NCBI GenBank assembly: GCA_030425395.1
Contig: JAUIAS010000002.1
Coordinates: 124,001-188,000, forward strand
Direction of reading: 5' to 3'
Origin: Alphaproteobacteria bacterium
Lineage (GTDB): Bacteria; Pseudomonadota; Alphaproteobacteria; Rhodobacterales; Rhodobacteraceae
Length of the DNA stretch: 64,000 bases
A program made the position numbers and the translations under genes. Numbering within the stretch: the stretch's first letter is position 1; each line of letters opens with the position of its first letter. Below are positions 17,442 through 26,823 of the stretch, one piece after another. Under the pieces are notes generated by a model. The model did not search any database and was not told where the DNA came from. It was given only the letters and a program-made list of their open reading frames with translations.

Positions 17442-18683
17442 GTGAGCAGCACCCTAGTGAAAGCCAGCCTGCCATGGCTGATCGCGGCGGCGGTTCTTTT
17501 GGCGTTGCCGCATCTGTTTGCATCAAACAGCGCGATCACCATCATGACCCAGATGGCCATCACCATCGTGTTCGCGCTGTCTTACAACATGCTGCTGGGG
17601 CAGGCGGGAATGCTGTCGTTCGGGCATGCGGTCTATATGGGCATGGGCGGGTTCTTTGCGGTGCACAGCATCAATTGGCTGATCGGGGCGGGCGCGGCTG
17701 TGCCGTTGCCGGTGGTGCCGGTCCTTGGCGGGCTGTTTAGTCTGGGCGTGGCGATGATTGTCGGGTCTTTCTCGATCCGTCGGTCGGGCGTGGCGTTCGC
17801 GATGATCTCGCTTGGGATTGTCGAACTGGTCGCCTCTTATGCCATCGTCACTTATGGGTTTTTCAACGGCGGCGGGGTCGGCACCGACCGGACCTTGCTC
17901 GCGCCGTTTCTGGGCATCGAATTCCTGCGTCAGAGCGAGGTTTATCACGTTGTCATTTTCTGGATGATCCTGTCGGCGTTGCTGATGTATCTTTATACTC
18001 TGACGCCTGTGGGCCGAATGGCGAATGCGGTGCGTGACAATCCGGAGCGCGCTGAATTCGTTGGATATTCCGCCTATTGGGTGCGGTTCCATGCCTTCTG
18101 TGGGGCGGGGTTCTTTGCCGGGGTCGCGGGGGCGCTGCTGGCGCTCACCTATGAAATCACCACCGTGGAAAGCATGAACCTTCAGGCCTCGGGAACGATC
18201 CTGATGATCACCTTTCTGGGCGGCGTCGGGGTCTTTTGGGGGCCGATCGTCGGGGCGGTTGTGTTCACTATGCTGCAAACGATCCTGAGCCTGCACACCG
18301 AGCTTTGGCAGCTTTATACCGGGGCGCTTTTTCTCGCGGCGGTGATGTTTTTTCCCAGCGGGCTGGCGGGGGTCATGGCGATGCACGTCCCGGTGATCCG
18401 GTCCGGCAAGGCGGCAGGGCTGATCGTGCCCTATGTGCGAACGATGCTGCCTGCGGGGGTTTGCATTCTCGGGGCGGTGGTGATGTGCGAAATCCTTGTT
18501 CACGGTCGCACCGCTGCCGTGGGTGAGCCGGAGATGACCCTGTTCGGCGTCACCTTCGATAGCAGCAATCCGCTGTCATGGAGTGCTGCATTGGCGGTGG
18601 CGGTGGTGGGGTTCGTGGCCGCCCGCAGGCAGGCGAAAGCTCTGGTTTCTGCGTGGCATCAGGCGACCGTCCACGACGGATAG
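17442..18683 (+). CDS. Orphan branched-chain-type ABC permease, LivM family (413 aa)
   Basis: About ten hydrophobic segments with LivM signatures: ALSYNMLLGQAGMLSFGHAVYMGMGGF, GRMANAVRDNPERAEFVGYSAYWVRF, ITFLGGVGVFWGPIVGA and MFFPSGLAGV. It is strikingly similar throughout to the LivM in the full Liv operon (56293-57576), including a long C-terminal region with two extra helices and a conserved ending (SAWHQATVHDG versus EAWHAATTPDE). No livH, livF, livG or binding protein is next to it. The start is GTG 17442 with GAGG 11 bases upstream. It may be a duplicated subunit used with components made elsewhere, or a relic. Confidence 0.85.
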   Translation: MSSTLVKASLPWLIAAAVLLALPHLFASNSAITIMTQMAITIVFALSYNMLLGQAGMLSFGHAVYMGMGGFFAVHSINWLIGAGAAVPLPVVPVLGGLFSLGVAMIVGSFSIRRSGVAFAMISLGIVELVASYAIVTYGFFNGGGVGTDRTLLAPFLGIEFLRQSEVYHVVIFWMILSALLMYLYTLTPVGRMANAVRDNPERAEFVGYSAYWVRFHAFCGAGFFAGVAGALLALTYEITTVESMNLQASGTILMITFLGGVGVFWGPIVGAVVFTMLQTILSLHTELWQLYTGALFLAAVMFFPSGLAGVMAMHVPVIRSGKAAGLIVPYVRTMLPAGVCILGAVVMCEILVHGRTAAVGEPEMTLFGVTFDSSNPLSWSAALAVAVVGFVAARRQAKALVSAWHQATVHDG

Positions 18684-19175
18684 GATCGGGCCGGAACGCG
18701 CGGGGTCATTGAGCGGGGTGGGCAGTCCTGCCTACCGTTCAGCACGTTTGCCCGGTCGGGGCCGCTCTTGGCCCGCCGGGTTCATGTCTTTTGCTGATGT
18801 GGCTCGTTAAATGGGCGGCGCCGCCAATTCGGAAGGTGGACCGGAGTGGTGTATCCGGGGTCTGAACCGTTCAGAGGTCTGCGCGGTGTCAACGCGCATC
18901 CGTTTCCTTATGCATCCGACCTTAAACAAGACTCACTTGTTCGCTGCCTCTCCCTTCGGTCGAACGCGAAAAGTGATGTCCGATGTTTTAGGTCAAAGGT
19001 CGGACGCATTGGGCGGCCGGGGTGCCAGACCCGGCCTTGTGTTGCAACGCGGGCGAAAGTGTCGCGTTAAGGTTAATGCGGGGGAAAGTCTGCGGGCGAT
19101 GGGTGTTGCGCTGGGCGCAATTGCGCACCCTGCGGCCCCGAACCGGCAGCGTCGAAACGCATCGCCCGCGCCCAA
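18684..19175. other. Intergenic region without a supported gene (about 490 bp)
   Basis: No frame here has a ribosome-binding site together with recognisable protein features. I see an inverted pair TGCATCCGACCTT (18911-18923) and AAGGTCGGACGCA (18997-19009), 12 of 13 complementary, and a small stem AACAAG/CTTGTT (18926-18941) inside the first arm region. This could be a decayed element or a structured RNA, but I have no positive identification. Confidence 0.4.
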
Positions 19176-19204
19176 TAAAAAACCGCGCTGAAAAGCGCGG
19201 TTTT
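19176..19204 (-). terminator. fumA: Rho-independent terminator of fumarase
   Basis: AAAACCGCGC (19179-19188) and GCGCGGTTTT (19195-19204) form a perfect 10-bp stem with a six-base loop. On the minus strand it continues into TTTTTTATT. It lies 24 bp after the fumarase stop. Confidence 0.9.
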
Positions 19205-19228
19205 CCTGTCTTGGAATCTCAGATCCGT

Positions 19229-20734
19229 TTACGCCAGAACCGGTGCGCGTTTCCACGCGGCGGGGCCGATCTTGTGAATGGAATTGCCCTTGGTATCCAC
19301 GGCGACCGTGACCGGCATATCCTCGACCCGCAGCTTGTAGATTGCCTCCATGCCCAGATCCTGAAAGGCGACCGGGGCCGCTTCCTTGATCGCCTTGGAC
19401 ACGAGGTAGGCCGCGCCGCCAACGGCGATCAGATATACCGCCTTGTGCTTGGCAATCGCGTCCAGACCCACCTGACCGCGTTCTGCCTTGCCGATCATCA
19501 CCTTGAGCCCGGTGTCGGCAAGGATACGGTCGGTGAACTTGTCCATGCGGGTCGATGTGGTGGGGCCTGCGGGGCCGATCACCTCGTCTCCGACGGCATC
19601 GACGGGACCGACATAGTAGATCGCCTTGTCTTTGAGATCGACGGGCAGTTCCTCGCCCTTGTCGAGCATATCGACCATCCGTTTATGCGCCGCGTCGCGC
19701 CCGGTATAAAGCGTGCCGGAGACCAGCAGCGTCTGTCCCGGTTCCAGAGATGCAAGCGTATCGGCGTCCAGCGCATCGAGATCGACCTTGGTGGTCTGCA
19801 CGCCCGCCGATTCCAGCAGGATTTCGGGATAGAGATCCATCGACGGTGGCGTAAAGCTGGCCGGGCCAGACCCATCGAGTGTGAAATGGATGTGGCGGGT
19901 CGCGGCGCAGTTCGGGATCAACCCGACAGGGAGCGATGCGGCATGTGTCGGGAACGACTTGATCTTGACGTCAAGCACGGTGGTCACACCGCCCAGACCC
20001 TGTGCCCCGATACCCAGCGCGTTGACGCGCTCATAGATTTCGACACGGAGTTCTTCTTCGCGGTTGGCAGGGCCACGGCGGAGCAGGTCGGCCATGTCGA
20101 TTTTTTCGTTCAGCGCAGCCTTGGCCAAGGCCATCGACTTGTCGGCGTTGCCGCCCACACCGATGCCAAGAATCCCCGGCGGGCACCAGCCCGCGCCGAG
20201 GGTTTCGACCGTTTCCACGACCCAATCCGCGACGCTGCCCGACGGGTTCAGCGTGGTGAACTTGGCCTTGTTCTCGGACCCGCCGCCCTTGGCCGCGACG
20301 TCGACCTCGATCTTGTCGCCCGCGACCATTTCGACGCTGAGCATACACGGGGTGTTGTCACCGGAGTTCTTGCGTTCGCCGAAAGGGTCCACCACGACCG
20401 AGGCGCGCAGCGGGTTGGTGTCGCGCAAATAACCCTGACGGGTGCCCTCGTCGCAGATGTCCTGCAAGGACCGTTTGAAGTCTGTCTTGGCCTCAACGCC
20501 GATCTTGACGTGGACGTTCGCGGCACCCGTGTCCTGACAGATCGGGCGGCGGCCCACGGCGCTCATCCGGGAATTGACGAGAATTTGCGCCATTGCCTGC
20601 TTGGCGCCGGGGTTTTCTTCGCGTTCCCAGGCGGCGGCCATCGCTTCCACAAAATCGGCGGGGTGATAATATGAGATATATTGCAGGGCATCTGCGATGC
20701 TCTCGATCAGGTCGTCTTCGCGGATCACGCTCAT
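19229..20734 (-). CDS. fumA: Fumarate hydratase, class I [4Fe-4S] (501 aa)
   Basis: Interconverts fumarate and L-malate in the TCA cycle. It is the single-chain class I enzyme with fused alpha and beta domains: the N-terminal RPICQDTGAANVHVKIG, the central GVGGNADKSMALAKAAL, ASLPVGLIPNCAATRHIHF and the C-terminal GPAGPTTSTRMDKFTD and MIGKAERG motifs. The Cys in ICQDTG and two further Cys are candidate cluster ligands. ATG 20734 has AAGGA nine bases upstream; upstream in-frame codons lack a signal. It is monocistronic, and oxygen sensitivity is expected for the family. Confidence 0.95.
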   Translation of the reverse strand: MSVIREDDLIESIADALQYISYYHPADFVEAMAAAWEREENPGAKQAMAQILVNSRMSAVGRRPICQDTGAANVHVKIGVEAKTDFKRSLQDICDEGTRQGYLRDTNPLRASVVVDPFGERKNSGDNTPCMLSVEMVAGDKIEVDVAAKGGGSENKAKFTTLNPSGSVADWVVETVETLGAGWCPPGILGIGVGGNADKSMALAKAALNEKIDMADLLRRGPANREEELRVEIYERVNALGIGAQGLGGVTTVLDVKIKSFPTHAASLPVGLIPNCAATRHIHFTLDGSGPASFTPPSMDLYPEILLESAGVQTTKVDLDALDADTLASLEPGQTLLVSGTLYTGRDAAHKRMVDMLDKGEELPVDLKDKAIYYVGPVDAVGDEVIGPAGPTTSTRMDKFTDRILADTGLKVMIGKAERGQVGLDAIAKHKAVYLIAVGGAAYLVSKAIKEAAPVAFQDLGMEAIYKLRVEDMPVTVAVDTKGNSIHKIGPAAWKRAPVLA

Positions 20735-20881
20735 GCGGCTCTGTCCTTCGCTGTGGCAGTGAATTTCCCTTGGGTTTCCGCGTCCGGGCGTGGTTTTGCA
20801 AGGGCAAAAGCCGGAAAACCCCTCGGTTGCGCGGATTCGCGCGCCCAATCTGGCCCCTTTGGTGCGGCGCGGGGACGGCAA

Positions 20882-21748
20882 CTAGCCCGAGAACCGTGCC
20901 CGGTAGCCGGACGGGGTGATCCCGCGCGCGGCACGAAACCGGCGCGAGAAATAGGACGGATCGCCATAGCCCAGCCGATAGCCCACCGACGACACCGGCA
21001 GCCGCGTAAAGGCCAGCAACCGGCACGCTTCGGTCATGACCGCGCCTTCGATATAGGCCCCGGCCCCGCGACCGGTGGCGGCGCGGCAAATGCGGCTCAG
21101 GTGCCCCGGACTGACCGACAGAGCGGCGGCGTAGTCGCTGAGCGTCCAGCCATCGCCGATGTGGCGCGCCACAAGCCGTTCCAGATCGGATAGTCTCAGA
21201 TCGGGGCGCGTATCGGCGCTGGCGGGTGCCTCTGGCGGCAGGTTTTGCGCGGTCACCTCGGCCACAAGGGCAAGCACGGAATGTGCCAGCGCGACACCGG
21301 CCTGCGTTCGAAAGGCCCCGCTGCCCGCCATGGTCTCGGCCAGCATCTCTGACAGGCCCGCCAGCCGCGCATCCACCGGCCCCTGCACGGGTCGCGACAG
21401 CGCCGCACGCACCGCATCGGGGGATGGCCCCACGCTTTGCACCACAGCGGCAGGAAAGGAGATCACCTGCCCTTCGGTGTCTGGTTCGAATGCGAACTCA
21501 TGCACGGTTTGTGCGGGCAGAAACAGGAATTCCTTGTCCCCAAGCCCATGCGCCACCCCATCCACGCGGGCCTGCACCGCCCCGCGCGTGATCACGAAAA
21601 GCTGCGACAATTGCCCATGCCGATGCGCCGGGATGTGCCAACCATATACTGCCGAACGGGCCGAGATGGCTTCGCAATGGACCACATCGGGGAAGGGATC
21701 GGTTTCCCCCAACAAGGCGAAAACCGGAATGAGTGCCGATTGTGTCAT
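20882..21748 (-). CDS. pobR: AraC-family regulator of 4-hydroxybenzoate degradation (PobR-type), 288 aa
   Basis: The N-terminal cupin-like effector domain (HIPAHRHGQLSQLFVI, residues 38-53) is followed by a C-terminal double helix-turn-helix (about 190-285: WTLSDYAAALSVSPGHLSRICRAATG and SSVGYRLGYGDPSYFSRRFRAARG). It is divergent from pobA with only 95 bp between start codons, the usual arrangement for a pobA activator. Assignment as PobR rests on this position and on the AraC-type PobR known in alphaproteobacteria. 4-Hydroxybenzoate is the expected effector. Confidence 0.82.
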   Translation of the reverse strand: MTQSALIPVFALLGETDPFPDVVHCEAISARSAVYGWHIPAHRHGQLSQLFVITRGAVQARVDGVAHGLGDKEFLFLPAQTVHEFAFEPDTEGQVISFPAAVVQSVGPSPDAVRAALSRPVQGPVDARLAGLSEMLAETMAGSGAFRTQAGVALAHSVLALVAEVTAQNLPPEAPASADTRPDLRLSDLERLVARHIGDGWTLSDYAAALSVSPGHLSRICRAATGRGAGAYIEGAVMTEACRLLAFTRLPVSSVGYRLGYGDPSYFSRRFRAARGITPSGYRARFSG

Positions 21749-21810
21749 GCACGAATATTACCAGTTGCGGCCCGCCCTGTCCATTTCCAGACGCGTCGCG
21801 GTGGTGCTAG

Positions 21811-23013
<1,203 letters not shown>

Positions 23014-23160
23014 GCCCCGCTGTGATGATCCGCCGCCACCAGTGATGGCGGCTGGGCCGGGGGAGGCTGTCGCGCACATATCGTTTTCGAGGCGGGAGAA
23101 ATCATGCCACAATCAGACGGAATACCAAAAGACGGAACACCAAGAAACGGAGGCACCATC

Positions 23161-23541
23161 ATGTCAGACCGGCACACCGCGGGCATGACCACCCGCCGCG
23201 CGGTTCTGGGCGATGCCCATGTGGACCGGGCAGAGGCCGCGCGAACCGACCTTGATACGCCCTTCCAGACCCTCATCACCGAAGGCGCGTGGGGCACGGT
23301 CTGGGCCAGCGATGCGATTTCGCGTCGGGAACGGTCCATGCTGACACTGGCGCTGCTGGCCGCAACAGGGAATTTCGAAGAAATCCCCATGCATATCCGC
23401 GCCACCGCCCGCACCGGGGCCAGCAAGACCGACGTGATGGAAGCCTTTCAGCACGTCGCGATCTATGCCGGTGTGCCGCGCGCTAACCACGCCATCAAGC
23501 TTGCCAAGCAGACCTATGCGGAAATGGAGACAGACCAATGA
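23161..23541 (+). CDS. pcaC: 4-Carboxymuconolactone decarboxylase (126 aa)
   Basis: Converts gamma-carboxymuconolactone to beta-ketoadipate enol-lactone. It is an AhpD-like fold protein with WASDAISRRERSMLTLALLAATGN and EAFQHVAIYAGVPRANHA, where Glu/His/Cys-position residues typical of PcaC (here H in FQHVAIYAG) are seen. ATG 23161 follows GGAGG; an in-frame ATG at 23104 lacks it. The stop overlaps the pcaH start (ATGA). The N-terminal segment MTTRRAVLGDAHVDRAEA is PcaC-like. Confidence 0.93.
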   Translation: MSDRHTAGMTTRRAVLGDAHVDRAEAARTDLDTPFQTLITEGAWGTVWASDAISRRERSMLTLALLAATGNFEEIPMHIRATARTGASKTDVMEAFQHVAIYAGVPRANHAIKLAKQTYAEMETDQ

Positions 23542-24266
23542 CCGACGCCGGACCCCTGATGCCGCGCCGCCGCGAAGTGCATCCCGTGCCTTACTGGCCC
23601 GACTACAAGACCTCGGTGCCCCGGTCGCCAAACCTGCCGTTGCTGTCGATGGAATCGACCATGAGCGAGGAGACCGGCCCAAGGTTCGGTCACTCCGTGA
23701 TCGGACCGCTGGATAACAACCTGATCCTGAACTACACCCAAGGCAAGGCCCCCGCCGTGGGCGAACGCATCCGCATGCATGGACGGGTTCTGGACGAAAC
23801 CGGGCGCGCCGTTCCCAATACGCTGGTCGAGATCTGGCAGGCCAATGCAGGCGGTCGTTACCGGCACGTCAAGGACACCTATTTCGCACCGCTCGATCCG
23901 AATTTCGGCGGTTGTGGGCGCACGGTCACCGACGAAAACGGATATTACGAATTCATGACGATCCGGCCCGGTGCTTACCCGTGGCCCAACCGCGCCAATG
24001 ACTGGCGGCCGATGCATATCCACATCTCGGTCTTTGGTCATGCCTTTGGTCAGCGCCTGATTACCCAGATGTATTTTGAAGGCGACCCGCTGATTGATCG
24101 CTGTCCCATTGCCGCAACCATCCGCGACCGCAGCCAGCTTGACCGGCTGGTCGCTCCGCTGGACATGCAGAATTCGCGGCCTCTCGATTATCTTGCCTAC
24201 AAGTTTGATATCGTCCTGCGCGGCCGCCGGCAGACGATGTTCGAAAATCGCATGGAAGGAATGTGA
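23538..24266 (+). CDS. pcaH: Protocatechuate 3,4-dioxygenase beta subunit (242 aa)
   Basis: Intradiol ring cleavage of protocatechuate to 3-carboxymuconate with non-haem Fe(III). Candidate iron ligands are Tyr108, Tyr147, His160 and His162 (GRYRH, GAYPWPN, RPMHIHIS), with the same spacing as the Tyr408/447 and His460/462 ligands known in the Pseudomonas enzyme. The N-terminal PCDO_beta extension (PRRREVHPVPYWPDYKTSV) is present. It is translationally coupled to pcaC and followed after three bases by pcaG. Confidence 0.96.
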   Translation: MTDAGPLMPRRREVHPVPYWPDYKTSVPRSPNLPLLSMESTMSEETGPRFGHSVIGPLDNNLILNYTQGKAPAVGERIRMHGRVLDETGRAVPNTLVEIWQANAGGRYRHVKDTYFAPLDPNFGGCGRTVTDENGYYEFMTIRPGAYPWPNRANDWRPMHIHISVFGHAFGQRLITQMYFEGDPLIDRCPIAATIRDRSQLDRLVAPLDMQNSRPLDYLAYKFDIVLRGRRQTMFENRMEGM

Positions 24267-24269
24267 GAC

Positions 24270-24869
24270 ATGACACAACCCCTTGATATGCTGACCGAAA
24301 CCCCGAGCCAAACCGCAGGACCGTATGTCCATATCGGATGCATTCCCAGCTTTGCGGGCGTGCAGGGCATTTATCCCGAAGACCTCGGCCTCAGCCCGTT
24401 TCGTGACGGTGCCAAGGGCACGGTCATCACCATTACCGGATCGGTGTTCGATGGCACCGGATGGGCGATGCGCGACGCGATGATGGAAAGTTGGCAGGCC
24501 GATGCGGCCGGGCGCTTTCCCGGACAGGCGGATGCCGATCCGGCGGTCAGCGGGTTCTGCCGCTTTGCCGCTGACAAGGACAGCGGTGAATTCACCCTGC
24601 GCACGATCAAGCCCGGTCCCGTCACCAATCGCGATGGCAGTGTGATGGCGCCGCATATCTCTTTGTGGATCGTGGCGCGGGGCATCAATATCGGGCTGAA
24701 CACGCGTATCTATTTTGGCGACGAGGACAACAGCCATGATCCGCTGCTGGCGCGCATCGAACAGCGCCCCCGCGTCGATACTCTGATCGCGCGCCCGACC
24801 GATGCGGGCAGCTATCGGTTCGATGTGCATATTCAGGGCCCCAATGAGACCGTCTTTCTCGATCTCTGA
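24270..24869 (+). CDS. pcaG: Protocatechuate 3,4-dioxygenase alpha subunit (199 aa)
   Basis: Partner of PcaH. It begins TETPSQTAGPYVHIG as in other alpha subunits and has VMESWQADAAGRF-like and PHISLWIVARGINIGLNTRIYFGDE segments. As usual for the alpha subunit it lacks the full set of iron ligands. Last gene of the pob-pca run. pcaD, pcaB and pcaQ are not in the window, so lactone hydrolysis and cycloisomerisation must be encoded elsewhere. Confidence 0.95.
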   Translation: MTQPLDMLTETPSQTAGPYVHIGCIPSFAGVQGIYPEDLGLSPFRDGAKGTVITITGSVFDGTGWAMRDAMMESWQADAAGRFPGQADADPAVSGFCRFAADKDSGEFTLRTIKPGPVTNRDGSVMAPHISLWIVARGINIGLNTRIYFGDEDNSHDPLLARIEQRPRVDTLIARPTDAGSYRFDVHIQGPNETVFLDL

Positions 24870-24889
24870 GCGCGCTTTTGAGGGTGTCC

Positions 24890-24940
24890 GGCCAGAAGAG
24901 GGGGGCGCGTCCCGTGCTTCTTCTGGCCAAAAATACTCAT
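24890..24940. repeat. Rhodobacterales-type intergenic inverted repeat
   Basis: GGCCAGAAGA (24890-24899) is inverted as TCTTCTGGCC (24919-24928), followed by AAAAATACTC. On the minus strand this reads GAGTATTTTTGGCCAGAAGA, a string I know as very frequent between genes in Rhodobacterales genomes. It may act as a terminator downstream of pcaG. Confidence 0.6.
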
Positions 24941-25082
24941 AATCCGACGATTGCCATGGTCGGGCGATCAGTTGTGGTGCATAAAGTTATGGAATATATC
25001 TAAATTCGGGTGCCCTTTCCCGGAACGGGGTCACCGGGGGCTGTGGCCCGAAGTCTGTTTCATCGTGTCAGGAGGACCGGTC

Positions 25083-25970
25083 ATGGTCGATTTTTCCAAG
25101 GTTCGCGCCATTGATTTCCATACCCATGCCGAAGAGCCGTGCAACCAGTGCCGCGATGATGGGTATAACGAATTTCAGGCTGGCATGGCGGCCTATTTCA
25201 AGAACCCGGCGGGGGCCGAGGGCATGTTGCCCACGGTTCAGGATACCGCCGCCTATTATCGCGAGCGCAATATCGCGGCGGTGATATTCCCCGTGGACGC
25301 CGAGCGCGAAACCGGGTTTCGGCGCTATTCCAACGAGGAAGTCGCCGAGATCTGTGCCGAGAATGACGATATCCTGATCCCGTTTGCGTCGATTGATCCG
25401 CACAAGGGGCGTGCCGGTGCCCGTGAGGCCCGCCGTCTGGTGCGTGACTATGGCGTGCGCGGGTTCAAGTTTCATCCCACCATGCAGGGCTTTTTCCCCA
25501 ATGACCGCGAAGCGGCCTATGCCATTTACGAAGCCATTGCCGAAGAGGGTGCGATCGCGCTGTTTCATACCGGCCAGACCGGTGTCGGTTCGGGGATGCG
25601 CGGGGGGATGGGGATGCGGTTGAAGTATTCCAACCCGATGCATCTGGATGATGTGGCGGTGGATTTTCCGGATATGCCCATTGTTCTGGCGCATCCTTCC
25701 TTTCCCTGGACAGAAGAAGGGTTGGCCGTGGCCCAGCACAAGCCCAATGTCTATTTCGACATGTCCGGGTGGAGCCCCAAGTATTTCCCCGAGATCTTTG
25801 TCAAATACGCAAATTCCATTCTGCGAAAGAAGATGTTGTTCGGGTCGGACTGGCCCGCGATCACGCCGGACCGGTGGTTGGCCGATTTTGAAAAGGCCCC
25901 TTTCAAGGATGAGGTGCGCCCGTTGATCCTCAAGGAAAACGCGATGCGTTTGCTGGGGGTAGAAGGCTAG
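25083..25970 (+). CDS. Amidohydrolase-2 family TIM-barrel protein (295 aa), possibly 4-hydroxyphenyl-beta-ketoacyl-CoA hydrolase
   Basis: A metal-dependent barrel of the ACMSD/amidohydrolase-2 group: the N-terminal IDFHTHAEEP metal site, GFKFHPTMQGFFPND, ALFHTG, LAHPSFPW and MLFGSDWPAITP with the final metal Asp. ATG 25083 follows GGAGG; the open frame runs further upstream without support. It resembles proteins annotated as 4-hydroxyphenyl-beta-ketoacyl-CoA hydrolase in p-coumarate/ferulate pathways, which would fit downstream of pobA-pcaHG because that route delivers 4-hydroxybenzoate or vanillate. The specific activity is from memory of similar entries and remains uncertain. Confidence 0.7.
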   Translation: MVDFSKVRAIDFHTHAEEPCNQCRDDGYNEFQAGMAAYFKNPAGAEGMLPTVQDTAAYYRERNIAAVIFPVDAERETGFRRYSNEEVAEICAENDDILIPFASIDPHKGRAGAREARRLVRDYGVRGFKFHPTMQGFFPNDREAAYAIYEAIAEEGAIALFHTGQTGVGSGMRGGMGMRLKYSNPMHLDDVAVDFPDMPIVLAHPSFPWTEEGLAVAQHKPNVYFDMSGWSPKYFPEIFVKYANSILRKKMLFGSDWPAITPDRWLADFEKAPFKDEVRPLILKENAMRLLGVEG

Positions 25971-26022
25971 CCGGGATCAGGCGGGTCGCGGGCTCTGACC
26001 CCTCTGGCGTTTCGCGCGGCGC

Positions 26023-26823
26023 TCAGGGTTTGCGGGTGAGGGGGGCTGCGATATTGGTCAGCACAAAGATCAGCGCCGCGACGCAGACGATGGATGGCCC
26101 GGCGGGTGTATCCAGCACATAGGCCGCGCGCAGCCCCACAACGGCGCACCCCGCGCCGATCAGGGCGGCGATGGCGGCCATGGCCTCGGGTGTGCGGGCC
26201 AGTGGCCGCGCGGCGGCGGGCGGAATGATCAGCAGCGCCGCGATCAGCAGCACCCCCACCACCTTGATCGCCACGGCCACGGTGATCGCCAGCGCCAGCG
26301 TCAGGATCATCTGTTCGCGTCTTGGGTTCATGCCGCTGGCAAAGGCCAGTTCTTCGTTCAGGGTCGAGGTCAGCAGCGCCGACCAGCGCCATCCGATCAG
26401 TCCGATAACCAGCGCGGCCCCACCCCAGATGACGGCGAGGTCGCCCTTGGACACCGCGAGGATATCGCCAAAGAGATAGGCCATCAGGTCAATGCGGATG
26501 CCCGACAGAAAGGACACCGCGACCAATCCAAAGGCCAGCGCGGAATGCGCCAGCACCCCCAGCATCGTGTCCATCGCGTGGCCGCGCCTGCTCAGCACGG
26601 TGACGGTCAGGGCCATCGCCAGCGCGACCGCCATGGCCCCAACAAAGATGGACATGTTCAGCGCCAGCGACAGCGCCACGCCCAGAATCGCGGCATGGGC
26701 TGTTGCGTCTCCGAAATAGGCCATGCGCCGCCAGACGACAAAGCTGCCAAGCGGGGCGGCGGCGAGTGCAACGCCAATACCCGCCAGCGTGGCCCGCATC
26801 ATGAAATCGTCAAGGATCATCAT
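26023..26823 (-). CDS. znuB: Zinc ABC transporter permease ZnuB (266 aa)
   Basis: An ABC-3 family permease with eight or so hydrophobic helices. Family segments include AAAPLGSFVVWRRMAYFGDATAHAAILGVAL near the N-terminus and VKVVGVLLIAALLIIPPAAA-like sequence (here IKVVGVLLIAALLIIPPAAAR). The start overlaps the znuC stop (ATGATG at 26823-26818; either ATG is possible). Third gene of zur-znuC-znuB. Imports Zn2+ delivered by ZnuA. Confidence 0.93.
   Translation of the reverse strand: MMILDDFMMRATLAGIGVALAAAPLGSFVVWRRMAYFGDATAHAAILGVALSLALNMSIFVGAMAVALAMALTVTVLSRRGHAMDTMLGVLAHSALAFGLVAVSFLSGIRIDLMAYLFGDILAVSKGDLAVIWGGAALVIGLIGWRWSALLTSTLNEELAFASGMNPRREQMILTLALAITVAVAIKVVGVLLIAALLIIPPAAARPLARTPEAMAAIAALIGAGCAVVGLRAAYVLDTPAGPSIVCVAALIFVLTNIAAPLTRKP

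Noticed and set aside
18811-19191. 126-codon frame in the spacer before the fumarase terminator
   Set aside because: No ribosome-binding site, no recognisable domain, and it runs into the terminator hairpin.
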